From: an uncultured Blautia sp.
GTDB lineage: Bacteria > Bacillota > Clostridia > Lachnospirales > Lachnospiraceae
Direction: 5' to 3'
Assembly (NCBI GenBank): GCA_945864225.1
Contig: CAMBAL010000003.1
Location: 22,341-86,340 of the forward strand
DNA length: 64,000 nt
This document shows, piece after piece, positions 16,566 to 25,440 of the stretch; positions within the stretch are counted from its first letter, which is position 1, and each line of letters begins with the position of its first letter. Made by a program: the position numbers and the translations under genes. Below the pieces are notes generated by a model. The model was not told the DNA's origin, did not search any database, and worked only from the letters and a program-made list of their open reading frames with translations.

Positions 16566-16609
16566 TAGTTGGAAAACAGAATTGTATTTTTGCCTTTTTC
16601 TTGTAAAAT
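16566..16609 (+). promoter_or_regulatory. Shared 26-bp element (copy A) and promoter of GH43-type gene
   Basis: The element begins TAGTTGGAAAACAGAATTGT at 16566 and ends in a T-run at 16591. TTGTAT (16582-16587) inside it and TAAAAT (16604-16609) form a promoter with 16-base spacing. Near-identical elements lie at 22710 and 25330 before two other glycoside hydrolase genes. Confidence 0.6.
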
Positions 16610-16645
16610 GTGTAACAAAGATTTCGTGAATTGGAGGAATTCAAA

Positions 16646-17704
16646 ATGTATGACGCGTTTTATCCCGGCAAAGTATGGCTGGATACCAATGGAAACCGCA
16701 TTCAGGCACATGGCGGTTCTGTGATGTATATTGACGGGACTTATTACTGGTACGGAGAAAACAAAGAAAAGACGACAGGAGATACGGATGTGTGGACCTG
16801 GGGTGTAAGATGTTATACATCCAAAGATCTTTATAACTGGGAGGATAAGGGATTGATTATTCAGCCGGATCTGGATCATCCGGAATCCTCGCTTCATCCG
16901 TCTGCCATGCTGGATCGGCCTCATATTATCTATAATGATACCACACGTAAATATGTCTGCTGGATGAAAATTATGCAGAAAGATGGTACACAGACAGAGA
17001 CTGTTATGACAGCAGATCAGATTCTTGGACCATATGAGATGGTACGGGAAGGTCTGCGTCCACTGAATATGAGTGCCGGGGATTTTGATCTTGTGGTGGC
17101 TCCGGACGGAAAAGGTTATTATTACTTTGAGAGAGTACATTCGGAGACTATCTGTGCAGATCTTACGGCGGATTATACAGATGTGACAGGGTATTACAGT
17201 ACACACTTTCCCCGTATCGCACCGCCGTATGTGAGGGAGGCTACTGCACATTTTTACAGAAATGGAAAGCATTACCTGCTTACATCCGGTACGACCGGAT
17301 ACCTGCCGAATCCGTCAGAAATTGCCGTAGCAGATACCTGGCACGGACCTTTTACGGTTCTCGGTAATCCTCATAGAAATGATCCGTCCAATACGTCTTT
17401 TCATTCCCAGGTTTCTTCCGTCTTTAAAGTGCCGGGGAAAAAAGATCTGTATATTGCCTGTGCAGACCGCTGGCTTCCTGAACTGATGGATCTGGAATAT
17501 GATACATATAAAAAAGTTTTTGAATTGATGTTCCATCCGGACGAAAAAGAACGGGAGAAAATCAAAACCATGGATCTGGGGCCAATGATGGATGTGAACA
17601 GAAATACTTCAATTGCGGATTATGTGTGGCTGCCTCTGAAATTTGATGGAGATATGGTCTACATCGACTGGCATGATGAGTGGAGGATTGAAGATTTCGA
17701 TTAG
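16646..17704 (+). CDS. Glycoside hydrolase, family 43-like beta-propeller
   Basis: Starting at ATG 16646 (GGAGGA seven bases upstream) the protein has 352 residues and no signal peptide, so it acts in the cytoplasm. It reads like the five-bladed beta-propeller of GH43: WLDTNGNRIQAHGGSVMYID and YYWYGENK at the start, TSKDLYNWEDKG, then SAMLDRPHIIYNDTTRKYVC, and SAGDFDLVVAPDGKGYYYFE. The AHGG...YWYGENK pattern is seen in galactan-acting subfamilies (exo-beta-1,3-galactanase-like, GH43_24/34 group), but substrate cannot be fixed by eye. It carries the shared promoter element, is followed by a bidirectional terminator, and faces an AraC regulator gene. Confidence 0.75.
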   Translation: MYDAFYPGKVWLDTNGNRIQAHGGSVMYIDGTYYWYGENKEKTTGDTDVWTWGVRCYTSKDLYNWEDKGLIIQPDLDHPESSLHPSAMLDRPHIIYNDTTRKYVCWMKIMQKDGTQTETVMTADQILGPYEMVREGLRPLNMSAGDFDLVVAPDGKGYYYFERVHSETICADLTADYTDVTGYYSTHFPRIAPPYVREATAHFYRNGKHYLLTSGTTGYLPNPSEIAVADTWHGPFTVLGNPHRNDPSNTSFHSQVSSVFKVPGKKDLYIACADRWLPELMDLEYDTYKKVFELMFHPDEKEREKIKTMDLGPMMDVNRNTSIADYVWLPLKFDGDMVYIDWHDEWRIEDFD

Positions 17705-17718
17705 AGAGATAGACAAAA

Positions 17719-17764
17719 AACCTGCAGTAATCAACGAATGATCATTTCCCGATTACTGCGGGTT
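17719..17764. terminator. Bidirectional terminator between GH43-type and AraC genes
   Basis: AACCTGCAGTAATC (17719-17732) pairs with GATTACTGCGGGTT (17751-17764). An A-run upstream and T residues downstream allow termination on both strands. Confidence 0.8.
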
Positions 17765-18948
17765 TACTTTTTGGAAAACTCATATTCCTGTGGTGTCATG
17801 CCTGTGACTTTTTTGAAGACACTGCAGAAATAGCTCTGGGAGGAGAAACAGAGCAATTCACCGATTGCAGCATTGCCAAGACCTTTACATTCCAGAAGAC
17901 GTTTCGCTTCTTCAATCTTGCACTCACGAATATAAGTAGATATGGTTTTTCCCGTGTTTGCTTTAAATTGAGTACAAAGGTAGGAACAGTTCATGTTCAG
18001 GTGAGCAGAGATAATTGAGGGAGTGATTTTTTCGTACAAATGGGAAAGGATAAAGCTGTTGACTCTGGACGTCAGCGGTGACTGACCGGGCATAGCTTTT
18101 AATTTGGCTACAAGGCTGGTATATTTGCGGAAAAAGTCTGCAAAAATCATAGAAAGATCAGTATTGGAAGAGGCTTTCATGATTTCGTCTATATAATGCC
18201 CGGAAAGGGTGTTGGCAAGGTTAAAATCAATTCCTTCTTCGATTGCTGCCCGGGATGCGAGCATATTGGCTCCGAGGATATAGCTGCGCTGCTGTTCAAT
18301 CGCGGAGGTGGATTTGAGTTCTGGGTAATGATCTGCAAAAAGGACATACTCGTTCATGATTTGATTGAGTTTTTCGACATTTCCGTGGTGGACACAGGAC
18401 ATCAGATTGTTCTCCAGCTGGTTTTCGTACGTTCCGTCAAGTTCTACAGAAGAATCAAAAACAGAAGGAAAAACCGTACTCCAGTGAAAGTCGAGGATTT
18501 CTACATGCCCGGGCTTTCTGGAATTCAAAATATAGTATAAAAGATTCAGATGCGCAATAAGTGAAGATGCATTACAGTTTGCATAATCACTGAAACTCCG
18601 CAGGAGAGAAGAAAGATCGCTGCGCTCTCTCCCGATACGCTGCAGAATACTTTCTGCCTGTTTCCTGGAGCAATTACTCATAAGAACCGGTCCTATGAAA
18701 AAGAGCCGGTTCTCTTTTTCTTCTTTCACTCCTCCGAAATACATATATTCCGGTGTAAAGCTGTACCAGACAGGCGGAAGATCATCAGGAAGGCAGCTTA
18801 CAAGAAGCATGGGAAGGTTAAAATCCTGGACATGGTGTGCGCCGCGGTCAATGAGATTTCTGCCTTCAAAACAGCTGATCGGAAGATGATTGGCTCGGTA
18901 AAAATTTTCAAGAAAAAAAGAAAGATCCATGGATGATTCGTTTAGCAT
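17764..18948 (-). CDS. AraC family transcriptional regulator
   Basis: The 394-residue protein ends with a typical AraC double helix-turn-helix: ITPSIISAHLNMNCSYLCTQ, FKANTGKTISTYIRECKIEE, AKRLLECKG and SVFKKVTGMTPQEYEFSKK (about residues 295-394). The N-terminal 290 residues contain no motif I recognise and probably sense a sugar or form dimers. The start ATG at 18946-18948 has GAGAGG nine bases upstream and a promoter at 18978-19006. Placed between a GH43-type gene and a sugar symporter gene, it is the best candidate for the factor that binds the 26-bp elements upstream of three glycosidase genes; this is an inference. Confidence 0.87.
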   Translation of the reverse strand: MLNESSMDLSFFLENFYRANHLPISCFEGRNLIDRGAHHVQDFNLPMLLVSCLPDDLPPVWYSFTPEYMYFGGVKEEKENRLFFIGPVLMSNCSRKQAESILQRIGRERSDLSSLLRSFSDYANCNASSLIAHLNLLYYILNSRKPGHVEILDFHWSTVFPSVFDSSVELDGTYENQLENNLMSCVHHGNVEKLNQIMNEYVLFADHYPELKSTSAIEQQRSYILGANMLASRAAIEEGIDFNLANTLSGHYIDEIMKASSNTDLSMIFADFFRKYTSLVAKLKAMPGQSPLTSRVNSFILSHLYEKITPSIISAHLNMNCSYLCTQFKANTGKTISTYIRECKIEEAKRLLECKGLGNAAIGELLCFSSQSYFCSVFKKVTGMTPQEYEFSKK

Positions 18949-18977
18949 GTTTTTATACCTCTCTGACAGATTTCTTT

Positions 18978-19006
18978 ATTATGATACCAGGATTTCGGAA
19001 GTACAA
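18978..19006 (-). promoter_or_regulatory. Promoter of the AraC regulator gene
   Basis: On the minus strand TTGTAC (19001-19006) and CATAAT (18978-18983) are 17 bases apart, 30 bases before the start codon. Confidence 0.55.
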
Positions 19007-19203
19007 AGTGCGGAGAAATCCGTGTATCAGAGGACAAAATACCTTTTGCCCCATCATCTTATGATGACGGACGGAAAAGTTTTTCTGCACATAAATAATA
19101 TAAATATATTAACATAAAACAAAATAAATTGATATATCAAGGGTGAAAAAAAGAATACAATGTGGTTACCAAAATAAAAAATACTAAAAGAAAGGTGAAG
19201 AAC

Positions 19204-20577
19204 ATGAAAAGAAAAGAAAGAAATCCAAAAGCAGTTGGCGCCGGACGCATGTTTGCATGGCAAAGCCGCGAAGTATCACAGGGATGCGCGCTGATGGCCG
19301 TTGGCTATGTGTCTATTTTCTGTACCGACACCCTTAAGATGGACCCGGCTCTTGTGGGTATTCTTCTGGTAATCAGTAAACTCCTGGATGGTTTCACAGA
19401 CATTATTGCAGGATTTATTATTGACCGGACGGACACGAAATGGGGACGCGGCAGACCTTATGAAGTCTGCATTATCGGGATGTGGATCAGTACATGGCTG
19501 ATGTTTACCTGTCCTCCGTCACTGAGTACACCGGTCAAATGTATCTGGGTACTGTTTACTTATGCCCTGATCAACAGTGTGTTTTATACATTTCTTACCG
19601 CCAATAATACGGTCTATATGGTTCGTGCTTTCCGTTACAATGAACAGCATGTGGCAATCAGTTCTTACGGCGGAATTATCAGTATGCTGGGTGTGGTTGT
19701 ATTTAATGTACTGTTTCCGATGTGCGTGGACAAAATGGCTACAGATGCTTCCGGTTGGAGCAGACTGATTGCTATGATCGGAATTCCACTTGCCCTCATT
19801 GGCATGCTCCGTTTCTTTTTTATCAAAGAAACCGTTGATGTTGATGTGAAAAATGAAAAGGGCGAAAAAGAGAAGGTAAACTTTAAAGATGTAAAAAAGG
19901 TACTGACTGGAAACAAATATATTTACATGGTTGCTCTTGTTCTTTTTGTAGCAAATTTTGTCACTAACATGGGTGTTAATGTTTATTATTTCAGATATGT
20001 GGCAAAAAATCTGTCTCTTCTGGGAATTGTAAGTGCCGCACAGATTATTGGAATTCCTGCGGTAATCTTTTTTCCGAAAATCATCAATCGCTTTTCCACT
20101 TCCAAGCTGATCTGTGCCGGCTGTATTCTGAGTGCGGCAGGATATGCGCTGAACTTTTTTGCAGGGGGAAATACCGTGATGCTTGCAGTGGCTGCTATCA
20201 TTTACGGTGTGGGAGGTGTTCCGGTATCCATGCTTTATCGTCTGATGATTATCGAGTGCGCAGACTATAACGAGTGGAAAGGAATGCAGCGTATGGAAGG
20301 AACCCTCGGATGCGTGACCGGATTTGCCACAAAAGTCGGGGCATCCATAGGCGCAGGTGTATTGGGAATCCTTTTGACAGCGTCCGGTTATGTTGGTGAT
20401 GCAGCAGCAATTCCCGGCAGTGCACTTTTGATGATCCGGTGTCTGTTCAGTGTCATTCCGGCTGCTTTATGGCTGCTGGTAGCCTTAAGCCTTCTTCTGT
20501 ATAAACTGGACAGATTGATGCCGCAGATCAAAGCGGATAATGAAGCAAGAAGAGCTCTGGTCAATAGTCAGAAATAG
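19204..20577 (+). CDS. GPH-family sugar:cation symporter (MFS)
   Basis: The 457-residue membrane protein starts at ATG 19204 with AAAGGTG upstream. It has the glycoside-pentoside-hexuronide family layout: GRMFAWQSREVSQGC at the start, DIIAGFIIDRTDTKWGRGRP (the GPH D-x-x-x-D and WGR(F/G)RP motif) near residue 75, MYRLMIIECADYNEWK-type text near 355, and a charged C-terminus. Members carry di- and oligosaccharides or uronides with H+ or Na+. It is followed at 75 bases by the hydrolase gene at 20653, likely in one operon, and should bring a glycan fragment into the cell for the neighbouring enzymes. Confidence 0.88.
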   Translation: MKRKERNPKAVGAGRMFAWQSREVSQGCALMAVGYVSIFCTDTLKMDPALVGILLVISKLLDGFTDIIAGFIIDRTDTKWGRGRPYEVCIIGMWISTWLMFTCPPSLSTPVKCIWVLFTYALINSVFYTFLTANNTVYMVRAFRYNEQHVAISSYGGIISMLGVVVFNVLFPMCVDKMATDASGWSRLIAMIGIPLALIGMLRFFFIKETVDVDVKNEKGEKEKVNFKDVKKVLTGNKYIYMVALVLFVANFVTNMGVNVYYFRYVAKNLSLLGIVSAAQIIGIPAVIFFPKIINRFSTSKLICAGCILSAAGYALNFFAGGNTVMLAVAAIIYGVGGVPVSMLYRLMIIECADYNEWKGMQRMEGTLGCVTGFATKVGASIGAGVLGILLTASGYVGDAAAIPGSALLMIRCLFSVIPAALWLLVALSLLLYKLDRLMPQIKADNEARRALVNSQK

Positions 20578-20652
20578 GTACAGACAGAGAAATAAAAGAG
20601 ATGATCTGCAAAAACAAAACCGCAGTTTAAAATAAAAATGAGGAGAGAGGAT

Positions 20653-22674
20653 ATGGAATATACGTTATACCGTCCGGAAGAAGATGCTTATTTTAAAGAA
20701 CCCTATATTGATACGGAAGAATGGAGAGATGCACCGGTCAGACATTATTTTGTCCACGGCGGGTTCCGCGGGACAGAAAAAAACGGTACGGAAGTCAGAT
20801 TTTGTTTCTATTTCCCGGAAAAAGAAAAATATGAAGGCCGTTTTTTTCAGTATGTATCCCCGGCTCCGGAAGATGAACACGAAAGTGAGCATCTGACAGG
20901 GGAAGATGATAAGATCAGCTTTGCGCTGACTCATGGTGCTTATTATGTTGTGACGAATCAGGGGGGAATGATTTTTGATGATCCGCAGCGGCTTTACAGA
21001 TCCAGTTCCAATGGAGCGGTATTCAGCAGAAAGGTGGCAAACCGTATATATGGTTATGAGCATCGCCCCTATGGATATATTTTTGGAGGCAGCGGCGGCA
21101 GCTTTAAAACCATGAGCTGTATGGAAATGACAGAAGGCGTATGGGACGGAGCTGTTCCATATGTACTTGCGAATCCGATGGCGGCCCCCAATGTATTTGC
21201 ACCGAGAGTACGGGCTATGCGCCTGCTTGGTGAAGAAGGGCTGAAAAAAGTCGTAGATGCCATGGAGCCGGGCGGAAGCGGTAATATTTATGAAGGTCTG
21301 GATCATTTCCAAAGAGAAGCCCTGGAAGAGTCGACCAAAATGGGATTTCCGAAACGCGGCTGGTTTTCCTGGCCCACCATGGGAGACGGTGCACTGATGG
21401 TACTGGTTCCGTATATTTACAGTATCTTTCCGGAATACTTCCGGGATTTCTGGACAAAACCGGGATATGAGGGGGCGGATCCAAACAGCAGTGCGGCCAG
21501 GGATCGGGTGCAGTTTGTGACAACAGTAAGTGAACTGATCAGCAGAAAAACACCCGGTGAGGACGGGGAGTTTACCAGCGTTGATAACAGCTGGCAGAAT
21601 ACTTTGCTTGGAAATAAAGAAACGCCAATGATTCGCGTATCAGAACTCCCGCCTGAAGACAGTTACCTATTTCACTGCCGTTTGAAAGTTATGGATGGTG
21701 ATGCCGTTGGAAAAGAAACAGCAATTGATAAGATTGAAGATGGTGTGATTACCGTAAGTACTGTGTTTGACGGATCCAATATGGGGAATATACTGGAAGG
21801 ATTAAAACCGGGAGATCACATAATGCTCGATAACAGTGATTATCTGGCTATGCAGACCTTCCACCATCATCAGATTCCTGATGCAAGCTATAAAGTTTAT
21901 GACCAGTTCCGCGACCATGATGGAAATCCAATCTATCCTCAGCTTCCTGTCCTGATTGCGCCGATTATTGCTCAGAACGGAGGAGGCTCTGTTCCGGAAG
22001 GACATATTCATGGGAAAATGATCGCACTCTGCAGTATTCTGGATGAAAGTGCCTGTGCATGGCATGGGGACTGGTATCGTGAAATGGTAAGAAAGAATTC
22101 CGGAATGAAAGAGGAGGATTGCTTCCGGCTGTATTATAATGACAATTGTATCCATGATGACAGGGCAGGTGTACTGGATGATCCGCAGCATCAGATCGAT
22201 TATCTGGGAATACTCCATCAGGCACTTCTGGATGTGGCAGACTGGTGTGAAAAAGGCATTGCGCCGGTACCCACAACCAGCTATGTTTTGAAAGACGGAC
22301 AGATCGAAGTTCCGGAAACAGCCGCAGAAAGGGGCGGGCTTCAGCCGGTCGTGCATGCATTTGCAAACGGGAAAAAGGCGGTTCGGGTAAAAACCGGAGA
22401 AGAAGTAGAATTTACTGCTGATATTGCAGTACCGCCGAATACGGGAAGTGTGACATTTGCAGCGTGGGATTTTGAAAAGACAAACGATTTCAGTCATGGA
22501 GAAACACTGGTGATGCAGGAAGATGGCAGTGCAAAAATACATTCTGTTCACAGCTTTGATAAACCAGGCAGCTATTTCCCTGTCCTGAAAGTGAAAAGCA
22601 GCCGAAAAGGATGTCTGGAGGATATATTCGTACAGTGTAAAAATCTGGACAGAGTACGGGTTATTGTAGAATAA
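20653..22674 (+). CDS. Putative alpha/beta-hydrolase with C-terminal beta-sandwich, family unclear
   Basis: The true start is probably ATG 20653, as AGGAGAGAGG lies just before it; the in-frame ATG at 20638 precedes this site. The 673-residue protein has no signal peptide. GGSGGSFKTMS near residues 145-155 is a nucleophile elbow (Ser147 likely), preceded by ALTHGAYYVVTNQGG. FRLYYNDNCIHDDRAG followed by QIDYLGILHQALLDVADW (about 490-535) may hold acid and later residues. The last 100 residues (VKTGEEVEFTADIAVPPNTG...KPGSYFPVLKV) look like a PKD-type beta-sandwich. The fold resembles large tannase/feruloyl-esterase-like hydrolases, but I cannot name the family. In this locus it may remove acyl groups from imported sugars. 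Confidence 0.6.
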   Translation: MEYTLYRPEEDAYFKEPYIDTEEWRDAPVRHYFVHGGFRGTEKNGTEVRFCFYFPEKEKYEGRFFQYVSPAPEDEHESEHLTGEDDKISFALTHGAYYVVTNQGGMIFDDPQRLYRSSSNGAVFSRKVANRIYGYEHRPYGYIFGGSGGSFKTMSCMEMTEGVWDGAVPYVLANPMAAPNVFAPRVRAMRLLGEEGLKKVVDAMEPGGSGNIYEGLDHFQREALEESTKMGFPKRGWFSWPTMGDGALMVLVPYIYSIFPEYFRDFWTKPGYEGADPNSSAARDRVQFVTTVSELISRKTPGEDGEFTSVDNSWQNTLLGNKETPMIRVSELPPEDSYLFHCRLKVMDGDAVGKETAIDKIEDGVITVSTVFDGSNMGNILEGLKPGDHIMLDNSDYLAMQTFHHHQIPDASYKVYDQFRDHDGNPIYPQLPVLIAPIIAQNGGGSVPEGHIHGKMIALCSILDESACAWHGDWYREMVRKNSGMKEEDCFRLYYNDNCIHDDRAGVLDDPQHQIDYLGILHQALLDVADWCEKGIAPVPTTSYVLKDGQIEVPETAAERGGLQPVVHAFANGKKAVRVKTGEEVEFTADIAVPPNTGSVTFAAWDFEKTNDFSHGETLVMQEDGSAKIHSVHSFDKPGSYFPVLKVKSSRKGCLEDIFVQCKNLDRVRVIVE

Positions 22675-22709
22675 GTATTGTGCTGTATTGGTCGTTTTTT
22701 TAATAGTTT

Positions 22710-22754
22710 TAGTCAGAAAACAATATCGCTTTTTTTCGTGATCCGGGTTATATT
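22710..22754 (+). promoter_or_regulatory. Shared 26-bp element (copy C) and promoter of GH3 gene
   Basis: The element begins TAGTCAGAAAACAATATCGC at 22710 and continues into a T-run, matching copies at 16566 and 25330. TATATT (22749-22754) is a likely -10 box. The GH3 start codon is 33 bases further on. Confidence 0.55.
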
Positions 22755-22787
22755 GCACATAATTAAGGATAATATGGAGGGTATATC

Positions 22788-25187
22788 ATGGAGAAATATC
22801 TGGATAAAACACTTTCTCCGAAAGCGCGCGCGGCAGATCTTTTGGAAAAAATGAGTATAGAGGAAAAAATGGCTCAGGTGAACTGCCTTTTTCCCTGGGG
22901 CGATAACTGGGAAATGCTGAAAGAAGCGGCAAAACACGGTATCGGACAGGTGAGTACCCTGGAGGTACGTGAAATCAGAACGCTGGAGGAAGCGGCGCAG
23001 TGGCAGCGTAAAATACAGAAGATGGTAATGGAAAACAGCGAACATCATATTCCCGCAATTTTTCATATGGAGGGACTGTGCGGACCCTTTATCCAGGATT
23101 CCACCAGTTTCCCTTCAGGCATCAGCCGTGGCTCTTCCTGGGATCCGGAGCTTGAAGAAAAGGTAGGGAAAGTCGTGGCCAGACAGGAACTTGCCTGCGG
23201 AATTACTCAGGTACTGGCACCGGTTCTGGATATTTCCAGAGATTCCAGAATGGGACGCCAGGGGGAAACGTATGGAGAAGATCCAACGCTTGCGGCTGCT
23301 CTTGGAAGCGCATATGTGAAAGGAATCCAGACACAGGAGACAGCCGGACGCAGGGCTGAATCTGTGGCAAAGCATTTTCTGGGATTCCATAATTCTCAGG
23401 GAGGGATTCATGGAGCGAACTGCGATATTGGTGGCAGACTTCTCGATGAAGTATATGGAAAACCGTTTCAGGCAGCGATCAAAGAGGAGAATATGAGAGG
23501 AATCATGCCCTGCTACTGTTCTATTAACGGGGAACCTGTTTCTGCATCCAAAAAGGTTCTTACAGGTCTTCTGCGAGAGGAGATGGGCTTTGACGGAATC
23601 TGCGTTTCTGATTATGGAGCAGTGGGAAATGTTCACAATGTCCAGAAGGTGGGCGAGAGTGTAACGGAAGCAGGACTCTTGTGTATGGATGCCGGAATGG
23701 ATGTGGAAATGCAGAACTGCACCGGTTTCAATGAAGAACTGGAGGAATGGTTCCGCACGGGAAAAGCAGATATTGCGATTTTGGATCAGGCTGTCAAAAG
23801 AGTTTTGGAAGCAAAATTCCGTATGGGGCTTTTTGAACATCCCTATGCACTGGATGGAGAAAATTTAAAGAGAGTTTTTCTGAATGAAGAAGATGAGAAA
23901 GTGACTCTTCAGTCTGCGCTGGAATCACTGATCCTACTGAAAAATAACGGGGCATTGCCATTGAAAAAAGAAGTGAAAAGGATAGCCTTGGTCGGATGCC
24001 ATGCTGCAAATGCCAGAAGCTTTTTCGGCGGATACACTCATCTGAGTATGGTGGAAGCAGTACATGCGGTGGCAAATTCCATTGCCGGAATGGAGTCCGG
24101 AACAGTAGGGGAAAAGAAAATGGTCACCGTTCCGGGAACGCAGATCCAGAGCGATGAAACAGAGGAATTTGATGAGATATTGAGACATCAGAAATCTCAG
24201 TGCAGAAGTCTTCTGGAAGAACTTCGGGCGAAGCTTCCTGATGTAGAAATCACATACGCCTATGGATATCCCATTGCCGGTGACGATCTGTCACATATTG
24301 AGGAAGCATTGGAAACAGTAAAGAATGCGGATGTTGTGATTATGACTCTTGGAGGCAAACATGGTTCCTGTTCTGTAGCTTCCATGGGAGAAGGAGTGGA
24401 CGGAACAGATATCAATCTGCCGGTGTGTCAGGACACATTTATCCGGCGTGCTGCGGAGCTTGGTAAACCGATGATCGGAGTTCATTTTAACGGGCGTCCT
24501 ATTTCCAGCGATACAGCAGATGAATATCTGGATGCCATACTGGAAGCATGGAATCCATCAGAAGCCGGAGCAGAGGCGATTGTAAAAGTTCTTCTCGGTG
24601 AATATAATCCGGGCGGTAAGCTTCCGGTATGTGTGGCACGTAATTCTGGTCAGCTTCCAGTATATTATAATCATCCCAATGGTTCCGCATGGCATCAGGG
24701 TGACAGTATTGGCTTCAAAAATTATGTTGATATGTCTCATACTCCAAGATATTTCTTTGGTTATGGACTTTCTTATACGGAGTTTTCCTATTCGGATCTG
24801 AAGCTGGATAAGAAAGAAATTTCTCCGGACGAAGCAGTGAAAATTGCGGTGACTGTTGAAAATACCGGTTCATGTGTAGGTGACGAAGTGGTGCAGATGT
24901 ATTTCTGTGATCCTTATGCAAGCCAGACCCGTCCGGTAAAAGAACTGGCAGGATTTAAGCGTATCCATCTGGAAGCAGGGGAGAAAAAAACACTGGTATT
25001 TACCATGCAGGCAAGCCAGACGGCATTCCTTGACCGCAATATGAATTGGAAAATTGAGAAAGGAGAAATCCGGATCCAGGTGGGAAGTTCCTCTGAGGAC
25101 ATCCGGTTGGAGGACAGCTTCCATATCACGGATAACAGGATCATAGAGGGGCGGAGCAGGGCATTTTACGCAAAGGTGGAAATCTAA
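22788..25187 (+). CDS. Glycoside hydrolase family 3 enzyme, usual domain order
   Basis: The 799-residue cytoplasmic enzyme has the standard GH3 order. The barrel carries IPAIFHMEGLCGPFIQDSTS, VLAPVLDISRDSRMGRQGET, AESVAKHFLGF and FDGICVSDYGAVGN, in which Asp275 is the expected nucleophile. The alpha/beta sandwich follows (LKNNGALPLKKEVKRIALVG, GGKHGSCSVASMGEGVDG), then a fibronectin-III-like domain (DEVVQMYFCDPYASQTRPVK). Family members release terminal beta-linked glucose, xylose or arabinose; the text is closest to beta-glucosidase/beta-xylosidase groups. RBS GGAGGG precedes ATG 22788. It has its own promoter with the shared element and ends in a long terminator hairpin. Confidence 0.9.
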   Translation: MEKYLDKTLSPKARAADLLEKMSIEEKMAQVNCLFPWGDNWEMLKEAAKHGIGQVSTLEVREIRTLEEAAQWQRKIQKMVMENSEHHIPAIFHMEGLCGPFIQDSTSFPSGISRGSSWDPELEEKVGKVVARQELACGITQVLAPVLDISRDSRMGRQGETYGEDPTLAAALGSAYVKGIQTQETAGRRAESVAKHFLGFHNSQGGIHGANCDIGGRLLDEVYGKPFQAAIKEENMRGIMPCYCSINGEPVSASKKVLTGLLREEMGFDGICVSDYGAVGNVHNVQKVGESVTEAGLLCMDAGMDVEMQNCTGFNEELEEWFRTGKADIAILDQAVKRVLEAKFRMGLFEHPYALDGENLKRVFLNEEDEKVTLQSALESLILLKNNGALPLKKEVKRIALVGCHAANARSFFGGYTHLSMVEAVHAVANSIAGMESGTVGEKKMVTVPGTQIQSDETEEFDEILRHQKSQCRSLLEELRAKLPDVEITYAYGYPIAGDDLSHIEEALETVKNADVVIMTLGGKHGSCSVASMGEGVDGTDINLPVCQDTFIRRAAELGKPMIGVHFNGRPISSDTADEYLDAILEAWNPSEAGAEAIVKVLLGEYNPGGKLPVCVARNSGQLPVYYNHPNGSAWHQGDSIGFKNYVDMSHTPRYFFGYGLSYTEFSYSDLKLDKKEISPDEAVKIAVTVENTGSCVGDEVVQMYFCDPYASQTRPVKELAGFKRIHLEAGEKKTLVFTMQASQTAFLDRNMNWKIEKGEIRIQVGSSSEDIRLEDSFHITDNRIIEGRSRAFYAKVEI

Positions 25188-25207
25188 CAGACTTGATTTA
25201 GTATGAC

Positions 25208-25305
25208 AATTCCTGAACTCTTGCCGTTGTAGTGAATAACAGGCATAAACATCTGAACGCCAGATTTTTCACTATGACGGCAATTGAGTCAGGAATTATT
25301 TTTTT
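25208..25305 (+). terminator. Long terminator hairpin after GH3 gene
   Basis: The arm at 25208-25236 (starting AATTCCTGAACTC) and the arm at 25268-25297 (ending GTCAGGAATT) pair over about 29 bp with few mismatches, followed by a run of T residues to 25305. Confidence 0.8.
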
Positions 25306-25329
25306 GAAAAGTCGGTTTTTTGATAATTA

Positions 25330-25374
25330 TAGTTGGAAAATAATATTGTACTTTTCTATGGATTCCCTTATGGT
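25330..25374 (+). promoter_or_regulatory. Shared 26-bp element (copy B) and promoter of DUF5060 gene
   Basis: The element begins TAGTTGGAAAATAATATTGT at 25330. TTGTAC (25346-25351) and TATGGT (25369-25374) are 17 bases apart. Copies A (16566) and C (22710) share 18 or more of 26 positions. Confidence 0.6.
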
Positions 25375-25440
25375 AAAAAAGAAAAAGTGTCATAAAACAT
25401 AGAAAACAGAAAAGTAACAGGAACGGGAGGAGAATATGCT

